From Paracoccus sp. S-4012 (GTDB taxonomy: Bacteria > Pseudomonadota > Alphaproteobacteria > Rhodobacterales > Rhodobacteraceae): a DNA stretch of 64,000 nt. The notes below the pieces were generated by a model. The model searched no databases and had not been told where the DNA came from. It worked only from the letters and a program-made list of their open reading frames with translations. The DNA is taken from contig NZ_WKKA01000001.1 of the NCBI RefSeq assembly GCF_009674885.1, positions 186,001 through 250,000 of the forward strand, in the 5' to 3' direction. Every line of letters begins with the position of its first letter. Within the stretch, counting starts at the first letter, position 1. Positions 36,474 through 44,668 of this stretch are shown piece after piece. The position numbers and the translations under genes are program-made.

Positions 36474-37375
36474 TGCATCTCGACCTCCGCCACCTCCGCA
36501 CCATCGCCGCGATCCACCGCCACGGCGGCCTCGCCCGCGCGGCCGAGGCGCTGAACCTGACGCAATCGGCGCTGAGCCATCAGCTGAAGGGGCTGGAGGG
36601 GCAGGCCGGGGTGGAACTGGTCGTGCGCCGCGGCAAGCCGCTGCGGCTGACCGCGGCCGGGCTGCGGCTGCTGCGGACGGCCGAGCAGGTGCTGCCGCTG
36701 ATCGAGGCCGCGCAGGACGAGTTCCGCGCCGTCGAGGCCGGCAGCGCCGGGCGGCTGCATGTGGCGATGGAATGCCACGCCTGCTTCGACTGGCTGCTGC
36801 CTGTGATGGACCGCTTCCGCCGGGCCTGGCCCGCGGTCGATATCGACATCCGCGCCAGCCTCGCCTTTCAGGCCCTGCCCGCGCTGATCCGCGAGACGGC
36901 CGACCTCGTGGTGACCTCCGACCCCGAGCCGCTGGACGGCATCATCTACCAGCCGCTGTTCGACTACGCGCCCCTGCTGGCGGTCCCCGCCTCGCACCCG
37001 CTGGCCGAGCGCGGCTGGGTCGCGCCCGAGGACCTCGCCGGCGAGACGCTCATCACCTATCCGATGGACCGCGCGCGCCTCGACGTGTTCTCGCATTTCC
37101 TGACGCCTGCGAGGGTCGAACCCGCGTCGGTGCGCGAGGTCGAGCAGTCGGCCGTGGCGCTGATGCTGGTCGCGTCGGGCCGGGGCGTCACGGTGCTGCC
37201 CGACTGGGTGCTGCGCCGCGAGGCCGCGAACCCGGAACTGGCCTTCCTGCGCCTCGGGCCCGGCGGTGTGCTGCGGCGGGTGCTGGCGGCGGTGCGCGAG
37301 GGCGACCTCGGCCTGCCGTTCATGGGCCATTTCCTGCGCCTCGCGCGGACCGAGCCGATCCGGTTGTTGCGCTGA
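36473..37375 (+). CDS. metR: LysR-family transcriptional regulator MetR
   Basis: A 300-residue LysR regulator. The N-terminal winged helix-turn-helix is HLRTIAAIHRHGGLARAAEA with LNLTQSALSHQLKGLEGQ, and the effector domain follows. The segment VAMECHACFDWLLPVMDRFR is the MetR hallmark around its homocysteine-responsive pocket. Divergence from metF and two TGAR-N5-CTCA palindromes between the genes make a MetR role for methyl-THF supply convincing. The ATG overlaps the second palindrome, suggesting autoregulation. Confidence 0.93.
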   Translation: MHLDLRHLRTIAAIHRHGGLARAAEALNLTQSALSHQLKGLEGQAGVELVVRRGKPLRLTAAGLRLLRTAEQVLPLIEAAQDEFRAVEAGSAGRLHVAMECHACFDWLLPVMDRFRRAWPAVDIDIRASLAFQALPALIRETADLVVTSDPEPLDGIIYQPLFDYAPLLAVPASHPLAERGWVAPEDLAGETLITYPMDRARLDVFSHFLTPARVEPASVREVEQSAVALMLVASGRGVTVLPDWVLRREAANPELAFLRLGPGGVLRRVLAAVREGDLGLPFMGHFLRLARTEPIRLLR

Positions 37376-38272
37376 TCACTCCGGCGCAAGGCGATAGGCG
37401 ATAACCTCGCCCGCCGCCGTGACCGGGACCAGCAGCAAATCTCCCGCCGTCCCGAGATCGGCCGCCGTGCGTGCGGTCTCGGCCAGCGTCGTCAGCTCAT
37501 CGCCGCTGAGCGCCAGGATGCGCCCGGTCTGGAAATCGTCATAGATCACCCGCTGGCCCAGCCGGGCGATTCCGTCCACGCTGCCGCTCGCCTCGGTGCC
37601 GGGAACCGGCGCGACCTTGCCGCTGGCCAGATCAAGCCGCCACAGCCCACCGGGGCTTGCGACCGACAGATCGTCGGCCAGCCCTTCACCGAAGGAGCCC
37701 ACGAGGAGGTTGCCGTCATCGACAAGGAGGCCGTTCGGCAGGGAAAGCCCGCCCTCCGGCAGCACCTGATCCACCGCCTCGCCCTGAATCCGATAGATGC
37801 TGCCGGCGAGCATGTCGCTGACATAGACCGTGCCCTCGGCATCGGCGGCCACGTCGTTCAGAAGCTGCGCCCCCGGCACGGGGATCGGCCCGACCTGCTC
37901 TCCGGTGGCCATGTCGATGCGGTGCAGCCTGTCGGGATCGGCGACATGGAGGGTGCCGTCGACCACCGCCATCCCCTTCGGATCGACGAGGCCCGTCACC
38001 CAGTCGGCCTCGATCATCGCGCCTTCGGGCGACACCAGGCTGAGCCTGCCATCCGCCTCCGGGCCGAATGCGCCCATCTGCGAGACGACGATCTGCCCGG
38101 TCGCCGGGTCGAACATGGCGGATTCGGGGGCGTTGAAGCCGCCGAGCCGCCAGACCTCGGTGAGCGCCTGAGCCTGCGCCGCCGCTGCGGGAAGCAGGAC
38201 GCCGAGGAGGCAGACCGCGGCGGCCTTGGCGGAGGAGCGGCCGGATTGCGGCCGGACAGCGGGGGCGCTCAT
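37376..38272 (-). CDS. SMP-30/gluconolactonase-like exported beta-propeller protein
   Basis: A 298-residue protein with a signal peptide (hydrophobic AAAVCLLGVLLPAAAA, cleavage after AQAQA) followed by repeating beta-propeller blades: GFNAPESAMFDPATGQIVVS, VDPKGMAVVDGTLHVADPD, LNDVAADAEGTVYVSDMLAG, GLSLPNGLLVDDGNLLVGSF and SVDGIARLGQRVIYDDFQTG. The pattern fits SMP-30/NHL-type propellers, but the metal ligands for lactonase activity are not obvious, so the enzymatic role is open. The ATG at 38272 has AGGAAAGGG before it; the longer frame upstream lies antisense to the phosphatase gene and is rejected. Confidence 0.8.
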   Translation of the reverse strand: MSAPAVRPQSGRSSAKAAAVCLLGVLLPAAAAQAQALTEVWRLGGFNAPESAMFDPATGQIVVSQMGAFGPEADGRLSLVSPEGAMIEADWVTGLVDPKGMAVVDGTLHVADPDRLHRIDMATGEQVGPIPVPGAQLLNDVAADAEGTVYVSDMLAGSIYRIQGEAVDQVLPEGGLSLPNGLLVDDGNLLVGSFGEGLADDLSVASPGGLWRLDLASGKVAPVPGTEASGSVDGIARLGQRVIYDDFQTGRILALSGDELTTLAETARTAADLGTAGDLLLVPVTAAGEVIAYRLAPE

Positions 38273-38426
38273 GGGCGGGCCCTTTCCTAGTTCGACGTCA
38301 CGCGCGAAACGGGGTGCTGCCCGCGATCCTATCACTTCCCCCCGGCTGCTGCTATTCCGGCGTCCCCCCTTCCCTTCGGCGGACGGCGCAAGTAATCCGC
38401 CGGCTTCCCAGACCGGAGGCCCACCG

Positions 38427-39212
38427 ATGCCGAGCGCCAATCTCAACGTGATGATCAAGGCCGCCCGCAAGGCGGCGCGCGGGCTCGTGAAGGACTTCCG
38501 CGAGGTCGAGAACCTGCAGGTCTCGGTCAAGGGCGCGGGCGATTTCGTGACCCGCGCCGACCGCGAGGCCGAGCGGGTGATCAAGGAGGAACTCCGCGGC
38601 GCGCGGCCGAACTACGGCTGGCTGGGCGAGGAGACCGGGGCGGAGCCCGGCGAGGACCCGACCCGGCGCTGGATCGTGGACCCGCTCGACGGCACCACCA
38701 ACTTCCTGCACGGGATGCCGCATTGGGGCATCAGCATCGCCCTCGAACACAAGGGCGAGATCGTCGCGGGCGTGATCTTCGACCCGGTGAAGGACGAGCT
38801 TTTCTGGGCCGAGAAGGGCGAGGGCGGCTGGATGAACGACACCCGCCTGCGCGTCAGCGGAAGGCGCAAGATGGCCGAGGCGGTGTTCGCCACGGGCGTG
38901 CCTTGGGGCGGCAGCCGCGAGCTGCCGGCGCTGCTGCGCGACCTCGCCCGCGTCTCGCCGCAGACCGCGGGCATCCGCCGCTGGGGTTCGGCGGCGCTGG
39001 ACCTCGCCTATGTCGCCGCGGGCCGCTTCGACGGCTACTGGGAGCGGGGCGTCCATGCCCATGACGTCGCCGCCGGGATCATCCTCGTGCGCGAGGCCGG
39101 GGGCTTCGTCGAAGGCCTCACGCCGGGCGAGAGCCCGCTGGAGTCGGGCGGGATCGTCTGCGCCAACACGCAGCTCTTCGGAACGCTGGCAGAGACGCTG
39201 CGGGAAGCCTGA
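38427..39212 (+). CDS. suhB: Inositol-1-monophosphatase family protein
   Basis: A 261-residue Mg2+-dependent phosphatase. Motifs appear in order: DFVTRADREAE, LGEETGAEPGED (metal Glu), WIVDPLDGTTNFLHGMPHWG (core DPLDGT), RRWGSAALDLAYVAAGRFDG and the C-terminal HAHDVAAGIILVREAGG (Trp of the usual WD replaced by HD). It hydrolyses inositol-1-phosphate or related sugar phosphates; SuhB homologues also associate with transcription antitermination. GGAGG precedes the ATG at 38427. It diverges from the SMP-30-like gene across 154 bases. Confidence 0.93.
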   Translation: MPSANLNVMIKAARKAARGLVKDFREVENLQVSVKGAGDFVTRADREAERVIKEELRGARPNYGWLGEETGAEPGEDPTRRWIVDPLDGTTNFLHGMPHWGISIALEHKGEIVAGVIFDPVKDELFWAEKGEGGWMNDTRLRVSGRRKMAEAVFATGVPWGGSRELPALLRDLARVSPQTAGIRRWGSAALDLAYVAAGRFDGYWERGVHAHDVAAGIILVREAGGFVEGLTPGESPLESGGIVCANTQLFGTLAETLREA

Positions 39213-39267
39213 CGCAGGAACCCCCCGGACCGGCCGGCGTTGCGGGCGGGTCCAGCTGGGGGAAGCC

Positions 39268-39696
39268 ATGGAAGCGCAGGAACTGCATCGCGGCCGCCTG
39301 ATCGACCACATCCAGCTCATCGTGCGCGATCTTGCCGCAAGCCGCCGCTTCTACGAGGCGGTGCTGGGCGCGCTCGGGGTGCCCATCGGCGGCACCGAGG
39401 CGGATTACTTCTGGGCCGACGAACTCTTCGTCTCGACCGCCGACAGCGCGGCGGCAGCGGGACAACTGACGGGCCGCCACCACCTCGCCTTTCAGGCTCG
39501 CGACCGGGAGATGGTCGAGGCGTTCCACAAGGCCGGGCTGGCGGCGGGCGGCATCGACAACGGCCCGCCGGGCGAGCGGCCCTATCATCCCGGCTACTAT
39601 GCCGCGTTCCTGCTCGATCCCGACGGCAACAACATCGAGGCCGTGTTCCACGGCGAGGCGCAGCGCAGCGCACCCTCGGTGAAGATCACGTTCTGA
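39268..39696 (+). CDS. VOC-superfamily (glyoxalase-like) protein
   Basis: A 142-residue vicinal-oxygen-chelate protein. RLIDHIQLIVRDLAASRRFY opens the first module with a metal-type His, GRHHLAFQARDREMVEAFHK opens the second and YYAAFLLDPDGNNIEAVFHG ends it with the usual Glu. This resembles the 'VOC family / lactoylglutathione lyase-like' group whose substrates are mostly unknown. The ATG at 39268 has GGGGGAAG before it. Its 3' end overlaps that of the convergent GFA-type gene by 11 bases. Confidence 0.88.
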   Translation: MEAQELHRGRLIDHIQLIVRDLAASRRFYEAVLGALGVPIGGTEADYFWADELFVSTADSAAAAGQLTGRHHLAFQARDREMVEAFHKAGLAAGGIDNGPPGERPYHPGYYAAFLLDPDGNNIEAVFHGEAQRSAPSVKITF

Positions 39697-40081
39697 TGCC
39701 TCGGTCGGACGGGTGGTTCACCCCGTCCGCCCACGGCACCGGATCGAGGTCGCGCGGGTTCACCCCCTCGAGCGCGCCCGCGTTGACGCCGTATTCGGTC
39801 GGGTTCGACCGACGGCGGTGGTGGGTGTAGATGCCGCAACGCGAGCAGAACCAGTGCTGCGCGGTCATGGTGCCGAACTGGTAGAGGCTCAGCACCTCCG
39901 CGCCCCGCACGATCTCGACGCCATCCAGCGGCGCGCTCACCGTCATCGCGCCCCGCCTGCGGCAGAAGGAGCAGTCGCAGCGGCGCGCGCCCCTCAGCCC
40001 GTTCTTCAGCGTCACGGCCAGCTCGACCGCGCCGCAATGGCAGGTCAGGCGATGGCGCGGGCCGACCTCCGGCAGGCTCAT
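39686..40081 (-). CDS. GFA / CENP-V family zinc protein
   Basis: A 131-residue protein of the glutathione-dependent formaldehyde-activating enzyme fold. Zinc ligands are CHCGAVE near residue 15, CDCSFCRRRGAM near 35 and FCSRCGIYTHHRR near 78, the full set for the family. It probably binds a small thiol adduct, but the family is functionally mixed. The ATG overlaps the rhomboid stop (ATGA), so the two are co-translated. Its 3' end overlaps the convergent VOC gene. Confidence 0.88.
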   Translation of the reverse strand: MSLPEVGPRHRLTCHCGAVELAVTLKNGLRGARRCDCSFCRRRGAMTVSAPLDGVEIVRGAEVLSLYQFGTMTAQHWFCSRCGIYTHHRRRSNPTEYGVNAGALEGVNPRDLDPVPWADGVNHPSDRGIRT

Positions 40082-40797
40082 CGCCGCACCACCGGCACCC
40101 GGCTCTCGTGGAAGGTCGGCGGATGCGGCGGATGCCCTCGGGTGCGGTCCCAGAAGGCCCGCCCGCCGCGGCGCAGGAACAGCGGCACCGCAAACACCAC
40201 CCCGGCCACGAAGCCGCCCGTATGGGCCCAGTAGGCGATGCCGCCCTCCGGCCCTGCGGTCCAGCCGCCGAGGATCTGCAGCGCGAACCAGGCCACCAGC
40301 ACCACCCAGGCGCGGATCGTGAACCGCTTGATGATGATGATGACGATCGCGATCACGTCCACGCGGGCGCGCGGGAACATCAGCAGGTAGCCCCCCATCA
40401 CTCCGGCAATGGCGCCCGAGGCGCCGACCATCGGGATCGGGCTCCACGGATCCATTGCGATCTGCGCGGCGGCGGCGGCGAGGCCGCAGGCGAGGTAGAA
40501 GACGAGGAAGCCGACAGGCCCCATCTGCTCCTCGAGGTTGTCGCCGAAAATCCACAAAAACAGCATGTTGCCGCCGATATGCAGCAGCCCGGCATGCAGG
40601 AACATGTGGCTGACGAGGCCCCAGAGGTGACTGCCGTGCAGCACCGCGACCGGGTAGAGCGCCAGCTCCGTCCACAGCCGCTCCATCCCGCCGAGCCAGG
40701 GCGTCGTGAGCAAAAACATCAGCAGGTTCAGCGCGATGAGCGTGATCGTGACGTATGGCGTGCCCTCGGAGGGGTTGTGGTCGCGGATCGGGAACAT
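40078..40797 (-). CDS. Rhomboid-family intramembrane serine protease
   Basis: A 239-residue membrane protein with about six transmembrane segments. The catalytic serine is S127 in VGASGAIAGVMGG and the partner His192 is in AYWAHTGGFVAG. HMFLHAGLLHIGGNMLFLWI carries the conserved H/N region of helix 2. It cleaves substrates within the inner membrane. The ATG at 40797 (MFPIRDHNPS) is the family's usual start; the upstream extension has no membrane or coding features. The downstream GFA-type gene overlaps by four bases. It diverges from the aminotransferase gene. Confidence 0.93.
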   Translation of the reverse strand: MFPIRDHNPSEGTPYVTITLIALNLLMFLLTTPWLGGMERLWTELALYPVAVLHGSHLWGLVSHMFLHAGLLHIGGNMLFLWIFGDNLEEQMGPVGFLVFYLACGLAAAAAQIAMDPWSPIPMVGASGAIAGVMGGYLLMFPRARVDVIAIVIIIIKRFTIRAWVVLVAWFALQILGGWTAGPEGGIAYWAHTGGFVAGVVFAVPLFLRRGGRAFWDRTRGHPPHPPTFHESRVPVVRR

Positions 40798-41011
40798 CAG
40801 CGCCGCGGGGCGAGGTCGGGCGGCACCGGCGCGCTGCCCCCGGCCCTTAGGACGGCGGCCGCGAGCGCGCGGTTGGGACGGACGGGCATGGCGGGCCTCC
40901 ACGGGTCGCCGGAACCCTGTCGCAGCGGGCGCGGGCAGGCAAGAGCCGCCGCACTGGAACGGTGCCGGCGGCGCGGCTAGAAGGGGCCAACCCCAGGGAG
41001 GAGCGCCGAAG

Positions 41012-42343
41012 ATGGCCGACACGCAGATGACCGACCGCAAGAACGCCGCCATCTCGCGCGGCGTCGGCATGACCACGCAGATCTACGCCGAGCGGGCCGA
41101 GAACGCCGAGATCTGGGACCGCGACGGCAAGCGCTGGATCGACTTCGCCGCCGGGATCGCCGTGGTGAACACCGGCCACCGCCACCCGAAGGTGATGGCG
41201 GCGGTGAAGGCGCAGCTCGACCGCTTCACCCATACCTGCCACCAGGTCGTGCCCTACGAGAGCTACGTGGCGCTGGCCGAGCGGCTGAACCGGCTCGTGC
41301 CCGGCGACTTCGAGAAGAAGACCATCTTCGCCACCACCGGCGCCGAGGCGGTCGAGAACGCGGTCAAGGTCGCGCGCCACTACACCGGCCGCCCCGGCGT
41401 CGTCGCCTTCACCGGCGCCTTCCACGGCCGCACCTTCATGGGCATGACGCTGACCGGCAAGGTGCAGCCGTACAAGGCGGGCTTCGGCGCCATGATGCCG
41501 GACGTCTGGCACCTGCCATTCCCGAACGACCTGCTGGGCGTGAGCCAGGAGGACGCGACGCGGGCGCTCGACAAGCTCTTCAAGGCCGACATTGACCCGA
41601 AGCGCGTGGCGGCGATCATCGTCGAGCCGGTGCAGGGCGAGGGCGGCTTCTACGAGGTCCCGGCCGGCTTCATGCGGAAGGTGCGCGAGATCTGCGACGA
41701 GCACGGCATGCTGCTGATCGCCGACGAGGTGCAGACCGGCTTCGCGCGGACCGGCAAGCTCTTCGCGATGGAGCATCACGGCGTCGCGGCGGACATCACC
41801 TGCATGGCCAAGGGCCTCGGCGGCGGGTTGCCGATCAGCGCCGTGACCGGCCGGGCCGAGGTGATGGACAGCCCCGATCCGGGCGGCTTGGGCGGCACCT
41901 ACAACGGCAACCCGCTGGGGGTCGCAGCGGCGCATGCGGTGCTCGACGTGATCGAGGAGGAAGGCCTGAACGAGCGCGCCGTCCGCCTCGGCCAGCGGCT
42001 GAAGCAGCGCCTCGCGGGGCTGCGCGACGAGGTGCCGGAGATCGTGGACATCCGCGGCCCCGGCTTCATGAACGCGGTGGAGTTCAACGTGGCGGGCAGC
42101 GACAGGCCCAACCCCGAGATGACCAACCGCGTCCGCGAGGAGGCGCTGAAGCGCGGGCTGATCCTGCTGACCTGCGGGGTCTATGGCAACGTGATCCGGT
42201 TCCTGGCGCCGCTGACGATCCCGGATGACGTGTTCGACGAGGCGCTCGGGATTCTCGAGGAGTCGGTGAAGGCGGCGCGCGGCGGTGGCTCGGGCGACGC
42301 GGCGAAGGACGGGAATGTGGGGGCGGGGATGCAGGAGGCGTGA
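41012..42343 (+). CDS. gabT: Class III aminotransferase, 4-aminobutyrate aminotransferase type
   Basis: A 443-residue PLP enzyme. VVNTGHRHPKVMAAVKAQLD, FATTGAEAVENAVKVARHYT, VAFTGAFHGRTFMGMTLTGK, IIVEPVQGEGGFYEVPAGF, LLIADEVQTGFARTGKLFAM and the PLP lysine K267 in MAKGLGGGLPISAV match the GABA/omega-aminotransferase group, most likely GabT. A role with other omega-amino acids is possible because no succinate-semialdehyde dehydrogenase is adjacent. GGGAGGAG lies 8 bases before the ATG. The last ~20 residues are Gly-rich and not conserved. A palindromic repeat follows the stop. Confidence 0.9.
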   Translation: MADTQMTDRKNAAISRGVGMTTQIYAERAENAEIWDRDGKRWIDFAAGIAVVNTGHRHPKVMAAVKAQLDRFTHTCHQVVPYESYVALAERLNRLVPGDFEKKTIFATTGAEAVENAVKVARHYTGRPGVVAFTGAFHGRTFMGMTLTGKVQPYKAGFGAMMPDVWHLPFPNDLLGVSQEDATRALDKLFKADIDPKRVAAIIVEPVQGEGGFYEVPAGFMRKVREICDEHGMLLIADEVQTGFARTGKLFAMEHHGVAADITCMAKGLGGGLPISAVTGRAEVMDSPDPGGLGGTYNGNPLGVAAAHAVLDVIEEEGLNERAVRLGQRLKQRLAGLRDEVPEIVDIRGPGFMNAVEFNVAGSDRPNPEMTNRVREEALKRGLILLTCGVYGNVIRFLAPLTIPDDVFDEALGILEESVKAARGGGSGDAAKDGNVGAGMQEA

Positions 42344-42360
42344 GCGGCGCGAGGGTGGCG

Positions 42361-42424
42361 GTGCGTTCGTAGAACGCACACTGCTTCATTTTCCGCCGTA
42401 GGCTGCGCGGTTCCCACGCACCCG
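42361..42424. repeat. Bipartite palindromic repeat, copy 2 (degenerate)
   Basis: Unit A is GTGCGTTC (42361-42368) and GAACGCAC (42372-42379) with a three-base loop. Unit B (42398-42424) differs from unit B of the copy at 35490-35514 by about three bases. Order and spacing of the units are the same as in copy 1. It begins 18 bases after gabT. Confidence 0.8.
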
Positions 42425-42751
42425 CCATCCTCCCGCGTCCGCAAGCGGGACCCTGTGCCCATTTGCGCGCAACCTCAGCCACGGGACGACCGATCCGCCC
42501 CGCGGATCGGTCAGCGTCCGCCCTCCCCACGGCGGACGCTTTGCGTCCACCAGGGCGAACGCTGACCTTTGTCTCGATACGCTCGCGACGAGCGTGTTTT
42601 CCGTCGCCACTTCCCTCTTCCCGCTTCCCCCGCGCGCGCCCTTCCGCTACGCTCCCTCCATCGGCGCGCGTGACGGCGGATCAACCGCAGCGTGCAGCGC
42701 CGCAGAACAACCCCGCGGCAAAGCGGGGGCGAAAGGCAGAACGTGGCGGGC
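42425..42751. other. gabT-ddl intergenic region with an inverted-repeat cluster
   Basis: GACCGATCCGC (42488-42498) pairs perfectly with GCGGATCGGTC (42502-42512). Directly abutting it, AGCGTCCGCC (42513-42522) pairs with GGCGGACGCT (42531-42540). A third hairpin, ACGCTCG (42579-42585) with CGAGCGT (42589-42595), is followed by GTTTT, like a plus-strand terminator. From 42600 to 42751 I see no clear element except the ddl start region. Frames through the area are not protein-like. Confidence 0.75.
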
Positions 42752-43669
42752 ATGTCGAGCAGGGCAGCCCAGACCGTCGCCGTCCTGATGGGCGGACCCT
42801 CGGCCGAGCGCGAGGTGTCGCTCTCGTCGGGACGTGAATGCGCGACCGCGCTGCGGCGGGCGGGGTATCAGGTGGTGGAGGTCGCGCTTGCGGCCGACGC
42901 GGGCGCGAGCCTGCCGGCGCGGCTGGCCGAGGCCCGGCCCGACGTCGTGTTCAACGCATTGCACGGCCGCTGGGGCGAGGACGGCTGCGTCCAGGGCCTG
43001 CTGGAGTGGCTCGGCTACCGCTACACCCATTCCGGCGTGCTCGCCTCGGCCCTCGCCATGGACAAGACCCGCGCCAAGGAGGTCTTCCGCGCCGCCGGTC
43101 TGCCGGTGGTCGAGAGCCGCCTTGCCTGCGCGGCCGAGGTCGCCGCCCGCCACGTGCTGACGCCGCCCTATGTGGTCAAGCCGAACGCCGAGGGCAGCAG
43201 CGTCGGCGTCCATATCGTGCGCGAGAACGGCAACGGCTTCGCGCCCGTGACCGCGGGCGTCTGGATGGTCGAGGCCTATGCGCCGGGGCGCGAGCTGACC
43301 ACCTCGGTCCTCGGCGACCGGGCGCTCGGCGTGACCGACATCATCACCGACGGCTGGTACGACTACGACGCCAAATACGCGCCCGGCGGATCGCGCCATG
43401 TCATCCCGGCCGAGATCCCGGCCGAGATCGACGCCCTCTGCCGCGACTACGCCGTGCGCGCCCATGAGGCGCTTGGCTGCCGCGGGCTGACGCGCACCGA
43501 TTTCCGCTGGGACGAATCGAAGGGCGCCGAGGGGCTGATCCTCCTCGAGACCAACACCCAGCCCGGCATGACGCCGACCTCGCTCTCGCCCGAGCAGGCG
43601 GCGGCGGCGGGGCTCGATTTCCCGGCGCTCTGCGCGTGGATCGTGGAGGACGCGCTGTGCAGGGACTGA
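42752..43669 (+). CDS. ddl: D-alanine--D-alanine ligase
   Basis: A 305-residue ATP-grasp enzyme that makes D-Ala-D-Ala for peptidoglycan precursors. [74 protein letters not shown], and the C-terminal [14 protein letters not shown] with [20 protein letters not shown] are all DdlB features. It starts the division cluster and its end overlaps the ftsQ start by 13 bases. The long upstream region carries hairpins and a palindromic repeat, so the cluster promoter is probably close to the gene. Confidence 0.97.
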   Translation: MSSRAAQTVAVLMGGPSAEREVSLSSGRECATALRRAGYQVVEVALAADAGASLPARLAEARPDVVFNALHGRWGEDGCVQGLLEWLGYRYTHSGVLASALAMDKTRAKEVFRAAGLPVVESRLACAAEVAARHVLTPPYVVKPNAEGSSVGVHIVRENGNGFAPVTAGVWMVEAYAPGRELTTSVLGDRALGVTDIITDGWYDYDAKYAPGGSRHVIPAEIPAEIDALCRDYAVRAHEALGCRGLTRTDFRWDESKGAEGLILLETNTQPGMTPTSLSPEQAAAAGLDFPALCAWIVEDALCRD

Positions 43670-44655
43670 CGCCCCGGTTCTTCGACGGCGACGGGTCCGC
43701 CCGGCCCGCGCCCATCCGCGCCGGCGCCCGTCCCGCCCCGCGCCCTCCGCGCCGCGACCCGGCGCCCTCGCGGCTGGCTTACCGGCTGCATCGCATGTGG
43801 CTCACGCCGCTCTACCGCCGGCTGCTGCGCGTCGGCCTGCCCGCCTTCATCATCGCGATGGTCGCCGGCCTCTGGCTCAGCGATCCCGACCGCCGCGCCA
43901 GCCTCACCGCGCAGGTGGATGGCGTGATCGAGCAGGTGCAGACCCGCGACGCCTTCATGGTCAAGGCGATGCGCATCGACGGCGCCTCCGACACGGTGGA
44001 CCGCGCCATGCGGGCCATGCTGCCGGTGACGCTGCCCGCCTCGAGCTTCGATCTCGACCTCGACATGCTACGGGCGCGGGTGCTGCGGCTCGATGCCGTC
44101 AAGAGCGTCGAGTTGCGGATCATGCCGGATGGTGTCCTCTCGGCCGTGGTGGTCGAGCGCGAGCCGGCGGCCCTCTGGCGCCACGCGCAGGGGATCGAAC
44201 TGATCGACGAGACCGGCCACCGCGTGAACTCGGTCGAGAGCCGCGAGGCGCGGCCCGACCTGCCGATGCTGGCGGGCGCAGGGGCGGACGCCGCCGCCGC
44301 CGAAGCCATGGCGCTGATAGACGCCGCCGGGCCGATCCTGCCGCGGCTGCGCGGGCTCGAACGGATGGGCGAGCGTCGCTGGGACGTGGCGCTCGACCGC
44401 GGGCAGCGGATCATGCTGCCGGCGGAGGGCGCGCTCGCCGCCCTCGAACGCGCGCTCGCCATGCACCGCGACACTGGCCTGCTCGACCGCGACGTGGCGG
44501 CGCTCGACCTGCGCGATCCGCAGCGGACCGCGATCCGCCTCGGGCTGGATGCCCAGAACGCCATCCGCGGCGCGCGGGGCGAGGGGCTGCTGGGACCTGA
44601 CGGCCAGCCGCTGCCGGAAGACACAAACACGACCGGCAAGAAGCCGGCGGCATGA
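43657..44655 (+). CDS. ftsQ: Cell division protein FtsQ
   Basis: A 332-residue bitopic division protein. A basic, Pro-rich cytoplasmic N-terminus (~1-50) is followed by one membrane segment ([16 protein letters not shown]), then the POTRA domain ([20 protein letters not shown]) and the FtsQ beta domain ([20 protein letters not shown]). FtsQ links the FtsA/FtsZ ring to the FtsL/B and septal synthase complex. The GTG at 43657 is chosen because GGAGG lies 7 bases before it and it gives a 13-base overlap with ddl; GTG 43636 would lengthen the N-terminus by seven residues. ftsA follows after 13 bases. Confidence 0.93.
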   Translation: MQGLTPRFFDGDGSARPAPIRAGARPAPRPPRRDPAPSRLAYRLHRMWLTPLYRRLLRVGLPAFIIAMVAGLWLSDPDRRASLTAQVDGVIEQVQTRDAFMVKAMRIDGASDTVDRAMRAMLPVTLPASSFDLDLDMLRARVLRLDAVKSVELRIMPDGVLSAVVVEREPAALWRHAQGIELIDETGHRVNSVESREARPDLPMLAGAGADAAAAEAMALIDAAGPILPRLRGLERMGERRWDVALDRGQRIMLPAEGALAALERALAMHRDTGLLDRDVAALDLRDPQRTAIRLGLDAQNAIRGARGEGLLGPDGQPLPEDTNTTGKKPAA

Positions 44656-44668
44656 GGAGGGGCGAGGG

